This document shows positions 58,701 to 64,000 of a stretch of DNA of 64,000 nucleotides, in pieces. This stretch comes from Ignelater luminosus (taxonomy: Eukaryota > Arthropoda > Insecta > Coleoptera > Elateridae): contig VTPC01091055.1 in the NCBI GenBank assembly GCA_011009095.1, forward strand, positions 62,001 through 126,000, given 5' to 3'. The position numbers and the translations under genes were made by a program. Positions within the stretch are counted from its first letter, which is position 1. Each line of letters starts with the position of its first letter. The notes below the pieces were generated by a model. That model saw only the letters and a program-made list of their open reading frames with translations, was not told the origin of the DNA and did not search any database.

Positions 58701-61346
58701 CGATTTTACATTTTCACAGCGTAACAACAAACATACAATGAATTCAGATTTACAACCTAAAAACCACAAATCAGTGCTGTAAAGGCTTGCACGGGCCGGA
58801 TTTTCTAGTCGGTCCTTTACTCGGTTCGGGTCGGGCCGGACCTCAGTTTAAAAATGTATCGGGCTTTTCTGGCCTATCAATCAAGTCGTTCAGTCTTGTT
58901 GAGCTGTTGGAGCCTCTCGGACCTCTTGGGCCTTTCAGGCGGTTCGGGCCTCTCGAGCCGTCAGATCTGTCGGACTTTTTAGACTTCTCGGCCCTTTGGG
59001 TCTATTAAGCTGTTTGGATCTCTTGGGCCTATCAGGCCTCTTAGCCCTATCGAGCCATACGGGTCTGTCAGGCTGTTCGGGCTTTTTGGACTTTTCGGAC
59101 CTTCGGGTCTATCGGGCCTATAAGACCTCTCGGGTCATTCGGGTGTGTCGGGGCCGTTCGAGTTGTCGCGCCATTTGGAGTTCCCGGCCCTTCAGGCTTT
59201 TTCTGTCGGGCCGATCAAGAAGTTATCGATTTTCTCTCGGACCGCGTCAAGTTTGTCCCTAGTCGAATCTGGAAATTCTTGCCCGCACAGGGCTCTCCTA
59301 TATTGTGTTTATTTGAACAAAAAATGACAAGTGACAGACCTTTAACCTAAAAATATTTGTTTAGTAACGTTTAGTGAAACGTACGCTGTATTCTATAATA
59401 ACAATAATAATAAAAAGTGTGCGTGTACGCGTGTACTGTAGCTATTTGCACACAAAAGTCTTGGTAGCCCAATAGCAGACGTCAATCTCATAGCAGAATT
59501 TGATATTCCTATTGCAAAGGGGAGATTCTTCTAGCAACAAAAACTGGAGTTACATCCTTCTAGCAAGGTTGAAGATTTATTTAAAATTATAGGATAAGTG
59601 TCACGAGGTTTAGGACCCAGAAAACCAGTTTCTGGAACCTACGCATACATCACATACATAGAACGTCATAACTGTGGAAAAAACCACAATTTAAAAGTAT
59701 ATCAGTATGTTCATTTTAAAACCATCCACCTTAATATTCCTTAAACAAATGAAGATATCAAAATAAGAAAAAACATCAATTTATTTAACTCAATCGTAGA
59801 GGTCGCTGTGTTCACTCTCGCGCACATAACCTCGAAACCTTAATCAACAACCTGTCACATGTGATACATCATTGGAAAGGAAATAATAATAGCAGTCTTG
59901 ATGAAAACAAAATTTAAATCGGCTTTCTAGATCAACAGTTACAGCACAAAAGTCTCATTTTAATGATGAGTTTAAATCGTGAATTCCAATTGTCTTGGTG
60001 CTTATTTAATATGAAGTTTACCAAGGTTAATTTTCCCAAGTTCATTGAACAGTGCTATCACACCAACCTAAAAGTTTTGCATCTTGTTTACCTTAACCTC
60101 AATTTATATCTTAGTTTGTGTTTACAACCAACTGCTATTCATGTTTATATGTTACAATGTTGAATAAAAAAGCTAAACACTAAAATAAGTTATCTAAATT
60201 CCTAAAATTATATCACTGCTATTATAAAATTATTAACAGTTTGTAATATTGAAACGTCATTTGGTGCGCAAGTCTAAGATAGAATTTAACTTCAAAATAT
60301 GTCCGAATCTAGTTTGCCAATCTACTTTTTAGCAGTTTTTAGGATGGAAAAAGGATGGCATTTGACATTATAAGGAACCGTCCTGGACATCTAGGTTCTA
60401 ATTTATAGTGAAAAAAAGGTTGAAAATAGGATAATGTCAATCAGCCTAATTTAAATTTAGTTATTTGATATGTGCTGTATGATTCTAGAAATGACACCTA
60501 TTTTTTGCTTCATACCCAATGCTGATTTCAAGACTTTTGGGACACACGTTATATTAACACATTTTCTTTTTTGTTATTTGTGAGTCTTAAATAATTTTTT
60601 AATGTCGTAAAGCTTAAAATGGTCATATTTTGGTACTCGTATAGATTGTTCCTATTTAGTTCTAATAAAAGAACGAACTCTTAACTTGAAAAATTTCAAT
60701 GCCAATCTAGCAAACACAAAAACAATGTGCTCTATCAACTTTTATTTGCAGTGGCAGTTCCTACAAAGACAATTTGAATCCTGACCAAATATCCGGTGGC
60801 TTAAATTCGGTCATGCAAGGTCGACAAGTGAGTATACCTTCTATGCACCACTTTTTTTTTAAAGCACTAATATTCACTTTTTATTTTGTTTTTTGTTCAA
60901 CTTCTCTTTAATAATTGGTTTTACTTTCATAAACAACTCACTATTTATTTGTTTTATTTTATTACAAATAAATGTGCTTAGTTTGGCTTATGTATTATTC
61001 TGCAGACTTCGAGAGATACGGACTTTGATGAAATGGCTACTTGGCTGGGAGATACGGTACGTGCTTATTCTTAGCAAAATGCTTTTTAAATCTCTTTTTT
61101 TCTTCTTGTTTATCGAATGTTTATTTTTAAAATAGCATTTACAAATGTAATACATTACAGGCTACTGCAGAAGAATCGGTGACGAGTAGCGAATTTGAGA
61201 AGTTTCTAGCGGAGAGGGCGGCGGCTGCAGAATCTTTACCAAGCGTAACGACTACTAACACTGCATCAAATTCTAATTCGACACAAGGTAGTTCACGATC
61301 GCAGTCTTCTAAAGATAGTAAAAAAGAAGGATTACTTGCACTGTGA
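46730..61346 (+). CDS. Tom1: TOM1 (target of Myb1) VHS-GAT endosomal adaptor
   Basis: Nine exons: 46730-46793, 47560-47807, 54644-54847, 54906-55127, 55191-55479, 55835-55970, 60752-60827, 61006-61056 and 61161-61346, giving 491 aa (human TOM1 492). Exons 1-3 encode the VHS domain (about residues 22-165) with [33 protein letters not shown] and LIQSWADAF. Exons 4-5 encode the GAT domain ([12 protein letters not shown].. to LFLRYSRWE), which binds ubiquitin and Tollip. LIDLG at 327-331 resembles a clathrin box. The tail [19 protein letters not shown] and final KKEGLLAL match the conserved C-terminus. TOM1 sorts ubiquitinated cargo on endosomes and in autophagosome maturation. Introns 2 (6.8 kb) and 6 (4.8 kb) hold transposons and minisatellites. 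AATAAA signals lie at 61758 and 61933. Confidence 0.93.
47808..50418. other. TOM1 intron 2, first part
   Basis: Mostly AT-rich. A tRNA A-box-like sequence lies on the minus strand at 49441-49466 with no convincing B box. No exon recognised. Confidence 0.35.
50419..50702. repeat. Fold-back element, ~100-bp arms
   Basis: Left arm 50419-50518 (ACATAACCTAAAAATT ... AACTCGTCACTAAAGTTCT) and right arm about 50600-50702 (AGAACTTTACTGACGAGATG ... AATTTTTAGGTTATGTAC) are diverged inverted copies around an 80-base loop. Confidence 0.65.
50703..52559. other. TOM1 intron 2, middle part
   Basis: GC-richer islands near 51040-52030 include a small inverted pair CGAATCGCTCC/GGAGCGATTCG (51704-51714, 51753-51763) and ACTCAGCG-type words near 51930-51965, probably transposon debris. 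No gene recognised. Confidence 0.35.
52560..53695 (-). pseudogene. Ty1/copia-type pol remnant
   Basis: Minus strand, higher coordinates first: [16 protein letters not shown] and [12 protein letters not shown] (53690-53500) are the GAG-pre-integrase/integrase junction of copia elements. [10 protein letters not shown] (about 53255) is the integrase block usually YTPQQNGVAER. Near 52660-52590 the string [16 protein letters not shown] matches the RT block FKMKDLGEAKYCLG. Stops and shifts are frequent. The hAT MITE at 53720 lies next to it. Confidence 0.7.
53720..53998. mobile_element. hAT MITE, 279 bp
   Basis: Ends CAGTGATTCTCAACC and GGTTGAGAATCACTG are perfect inverted copies. The 8-bp duplication CCTTAGAG flanks it (53712-53719 and 53999-54006). 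GGCACAC/GTGCCG words near both ends extend the inverted repeat. Both ends and the duplication are intact, so the insertion is probably recent. Confidence 0.92.
54007..54643. other. TOM1 intron 2, last part
   Basis: Two ACACCCTGTATAA words (about 54208 and 54305) resemble the termini of the element at 5841-8357 and may mark small decayed MITEs. Confidence 0.4.
55971..57479. other. TOM1 intron 6, first part
   Basis: CAGTGTTGCCAATCTGG at 56572 and CAGTGGCGTAACTAG at 56870 look like hAT-type left ends without matching right ends. A ~50-base segment (GATGTCTGAGGAATCTGG...) at 57210-57260 recurs at 57343-57393. Confidence 0.45.
57480..57735 (+). repeat. TCGGGCC decamer array, block 1
   Basis: Words such as TCGGGCC, TCGGGTCTA, TCGGATCTCTCGGG recur about every ten bases. 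GC-rich compared with the intron around it. Same family as 17467-17733. Confidence 0.8.
57962..58380. repeat. TCGGGCC decamer array, block 2, with orientation switch
   Basis: 57962-58165 reads in the TCGGGYC direction. A non-repetitive joint (GATCAAGAAGTTACCAGGTT to about 58225) follows. From about 58236 to 58380 the array is in the opposite orientation (CCGAACGGTCCGAC, CCCGAGAAGCCC). Confidence 0.8.
58381..58780. other. Spacer between decamer arrays
   Basis: AT-rich intron sequence; nothing recognised. Confidence 0.4.
58781..59280 (+). repeat. TCGGGCC decamer array, block 3
   Basis: Same decamer structure, ending in GATCAAGAAGTTATCGATTT and CTCGGACCGCGTCAAG. This tail matches the joint of block 2 (GATCAAGAAGTTACCAGGTT, TTCGAACCGCGTCAGG), so blocks 2 and 3 are copies of one element. 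Confidence 0.8.
59281..60751. other. TOM1 intron 6, last part
   Basis: AT-rich; no exon or repeat end recognised up to the exon 7 acceptor. Confidence 0.35.
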
Positions 61347-62000
61347 GTTATAATATTATGCTTTTTATGTAGTAATTACTTTATTATGTTTAATAATTTT
61401 ATTAACAACAAAAAGGCTCATTTAGAGAAGAAACAAGGATGTTTAAGTATTTGTGGTTTTGGTGTTTTTTGAAGGAAGGAAAATTAGAGCCTAAAAGGAG
61501 GAAGAGAAATGATAAAAATAACAATAATAATAAATATGATGATGATGATGATGATAATGATATAAGTAATTTTTCTTAAACCTTTTACAAATAACTGTGA
61601 AATTTTGGGGGTTACATTTTTATATGTCGCATGTTGTTGTTTCTCTTGTGAGTTTCTTTTTGTAATGTATTAAAAACATTTACTGAGACGTTATATTTAT
61701 AAAGTGGATAATGTTCCATATTTTTTTCTTTTTTATGAGAAATGAGTAAAGAACTATAATAAAATGGGATTGACACGTTGCTGCTTTTATAGTTTTCGTT
61801 TCACTTTCCAGTTAACATTATTACAGTAACAGATAAGTTCCGATTTTATTTGTATTTTAATGCAGTTATAAAATGTCTTGACATTTTATTTACAATGCAT
61901 CCTCATAATACAGCATGAAGTTGTGTTTTTATAATAAAGTGCTTATTATTTTGTTTTGTACATAAAGTTGTATTCCCTTCTGTGATTTTTACTAGCTTTG
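61347..62000 (+). other. TOM1 3' UTR
   Basis: Contains a (GAT)n tract at about 61537-61562 and AATAAA signals at 61758-61763 and 61933-61938. The true end is not known from sequence alone. Confidence 0.55.
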
Positions 62001-64000
62001 TATCAAATTTAAGAGTTGTATCTTTCTTATTTTCTTGCTAATCTCAGCAGAGGTATGTTAAAAAGTTACTTGTAAAAATATTATTAGGAATATATTACTG
62101 CAATATAACTTAATTGTTTTGAATCTCGGAGGTATTTTTATAAATAAAAATAACTGATTCTGATTATCTGTAACTGAGGTTAGATTTAAAACCATTGCTA
62201 ATCTATTAAAGTTCAGTATAGCTAACTACTCTTTTTTTTCTCAGAATGGCAAATGAAGCCAATACTTATTATAGAAAAGAAAACAATATTTTCTTTTTCT
62301 ACTCTCTATGGCTTGTTTACTGTCACCTAGATCTTAATAGTAACTAGTGCGTATGTAACATTTCTCACCCTGGCTTGTTGATTTATAGGATTTCAATTTT
62401 GCATGGAAAAATTGAAGTTGCGTGTAAAAAAAGAAATAGTCATTGTAAAAACAAACACCCTGTACATGAATTTTGTTAAAACTCACTGTGTGTATCACAT
62501 TCAAAACGAGGAAGCTTGTAGCACTATTTGAATCTGATAAAATAAGTTGTTCTAAACATATTTCAAAAAGAACTGCGTTTTTTATGAACCTTTAACATCC
62601 TTATCTCAAAAGCAAACCTTTCTTTAAAGGAACTTTTTTACTTAGAATGGCCTGTAGAATCACTCCCCGAAAGTTGTGTATAACTTTACTAACACTCGGT
62701 ACAGTCACAAACATTTGCCAGAAGAATCATGGCGATGAGTCTTCTCAATCAACTCTATCAAATGCAGCATGGATACATCATGCTATAATGACTTAAGCAA
62801 TTCAAATAATGAATTACAAAAATGATGTAAAAATCCCCACTCGACCCATTTAGCCTCCTTGTACACATGCTACACCTGCGGTAACTCTTGGTACAGCTTT
62901 CACTATAAGTATAAAATGTTCGATAGTGGAACTGTCATATCGACCAACTGACCACACGTCTATATATCAACTCTTCTATGTTATACTATCAAAACCGATT
63001 TTCAGATACAAGAAGTGTTTTTTGAAGACAAGGACATATTACACTTTACATTTTTTCGAGTTGAATGAATGTACCGTGCCGGCACGAATGACAAAAAACT
63101 GAAAATAACGAATGCACGAGAGATTTCAAAATTTTCTATTTCCAAAATCCCTCAGGCCATTTTAACCGAATTTGGAGGCGAAATACACAAAGGTTTGGAA
63201 GATCTACATGCCCTACAGCATTAACACCTTAGAATAACGGTGCCAGAAGGGGTGGAAGAGAAAGAATTCGGAATTTGCTTACAGGATCACATATAGGCCA
63301 CTAAAGTACATTTACCGCAGAAGATTAGTCTTTCTAGTTCAAAGGGTATTCTTGCTAGGGTCTTATTTGTATCATTTTCAGATTTTTTTTGCGTTGTTGA
63401 CTTGGACGATGACCTTGTAGGAAAGATTATATCAAGCCTTTTTTGTTTCCCATTCCATGGCACATATGAGGGTAGTAACTACACTTTCTATGGATTTTGG
63501 TGAACTACTCCAGAAAGTTTCAAAAGAAGAGTAATTACATTTTCTTTTTCCAAAGACAGGTGCACGCCACTGGTATCCACCTAAGCCTCTTGCTCTGATG
63601 ATGCCCTTTAGATTTTAAAAAAAGCTTGATCAGACCATAATTAACTTAGTTGTGAATTTTTTTGTGCTGGCATCGCAGAAGACCATGGAAAAAAGTGCGA
63701 AGTTAACCAAATCGAATCAGGTTTTTTTCTAGTAGATAGAAATGCACTCCCACTTCTGATCTAAGCTGTTGTGATATTCTGAGATTTTTTTTTTGTTAGG
63801 GTCTGTTATCGTTCCTGAATTTTTCGTTATTCTGTTTCTTTAAGTAGTAGACCCAACTAAACTTACGCCTTGGTTTGCTCTCATCTTTTCTGCTTTTTTG
63901 TCTCTTGATTTCATGTTTTTCTACTAGAACGCTCACCTATATTTTATGCTGATCCTATGTTAATTTTGACCAGAAGTATTTCTTTCTTCATTACTAAACT
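62001..64000. other. Unassigned downstream region
   Basis: ACACCCTGTACA at about 62457 with the preceding ~80 bases looks like a transposon end. From 62640 onward the sequence is moderately complex and may be transposon-derived, but I recognise no protein in any frame. Confidence 0.35.

Noticed and set aside
57390..59262. Glycine/serine/leucine-rich frames in TOM1 intron 6
   Set aside because: By-products of the TCGGGCC decamer arrays, open on both strands.

Overview
The window is an AT-rich animal nuclear sequence, most likely from an insect and possibly a beetle. The genes have short GT-AG introns typical of insects, Kozak-like starts and AATAAA signals. They are embedded in a dense mix of transposon debris. 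I recognise five conserved genes, one zinc-finger gene of a lineage-specific type, a tandem gene duplication (counted within the five families) and one well-formed gene I cannot name. All exon joins given below keep the reading frame; none has been checked against transcripts.

Layout. 1-2700 holds relics: a Crypton-like tyrosine recombinase, a non-LTR tail, a tRNA-like SINE and a degraded transposase. 3212-4454 (+) is an unrecognised five-exon gene. 4551-14439 (-) is METTL22, a protein lysine methyltransferase. Its 8.7-kb intron contains several transposons, an assembly gap and a nested opposite-strand gene for a 16-finger C2H2 protein (12126-13805). 14440-20400 is transposon-rich, with a decamer minisatellite split by a hAT element. 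20538-23950 (+) is a complete protein disulfide-isomerase gene with a perfect ER-stress element (CCAAT-N9-CCACG) just upstream. 24900-36300 contains a deleted mariner, a MITE, a Helitron-like piece and a Ty3/gypsy-type LTR retrotransposon. 36869-39351 (+) is a tandem pair of mitochondrial enoyl-CoA delta-isomerase genes. 39489-42391 (-) is DRC3, an axonemal nexin-dynein regulatory complex subunit, convergent with the isomerases. 42740-46120 holds a decayed non-LTR element and a Penelope-like inverted pair around a second assembly gap. 46730-61346 (+) is TOM1, an endosomal VHS-GAT adaptor; its introns carry copia, hAT and minisatellite sequence. 61347-64000 is 3' UTR and unrecognised sequence.

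The genes do not form a pathway. PDI acts in ER protein folding, ECI1 in mitochondrial beta-oxidation of unsaturated fatty acids, DRC3 in sperm or ciliary motility, TOM1 in endosomal sorting and METTL22 in lysine methylation.

The most unusual signal is in the 5' leader of the LTR retrotransposon (31861-32546). About ten short hairpins share a core (TTCGCC, a short loop, GGCTT) while their outer stems change on both sides and mostly keep pairing. That looks like compensatory change in a reiterated structured element. Other points of interest are the perfect ERSE at PDI, a dispersed TCGGGCC decamer-array family, a hammerhead-like core in the Penelope-like sequence and a non-canonical GC donor implied in DRC3.
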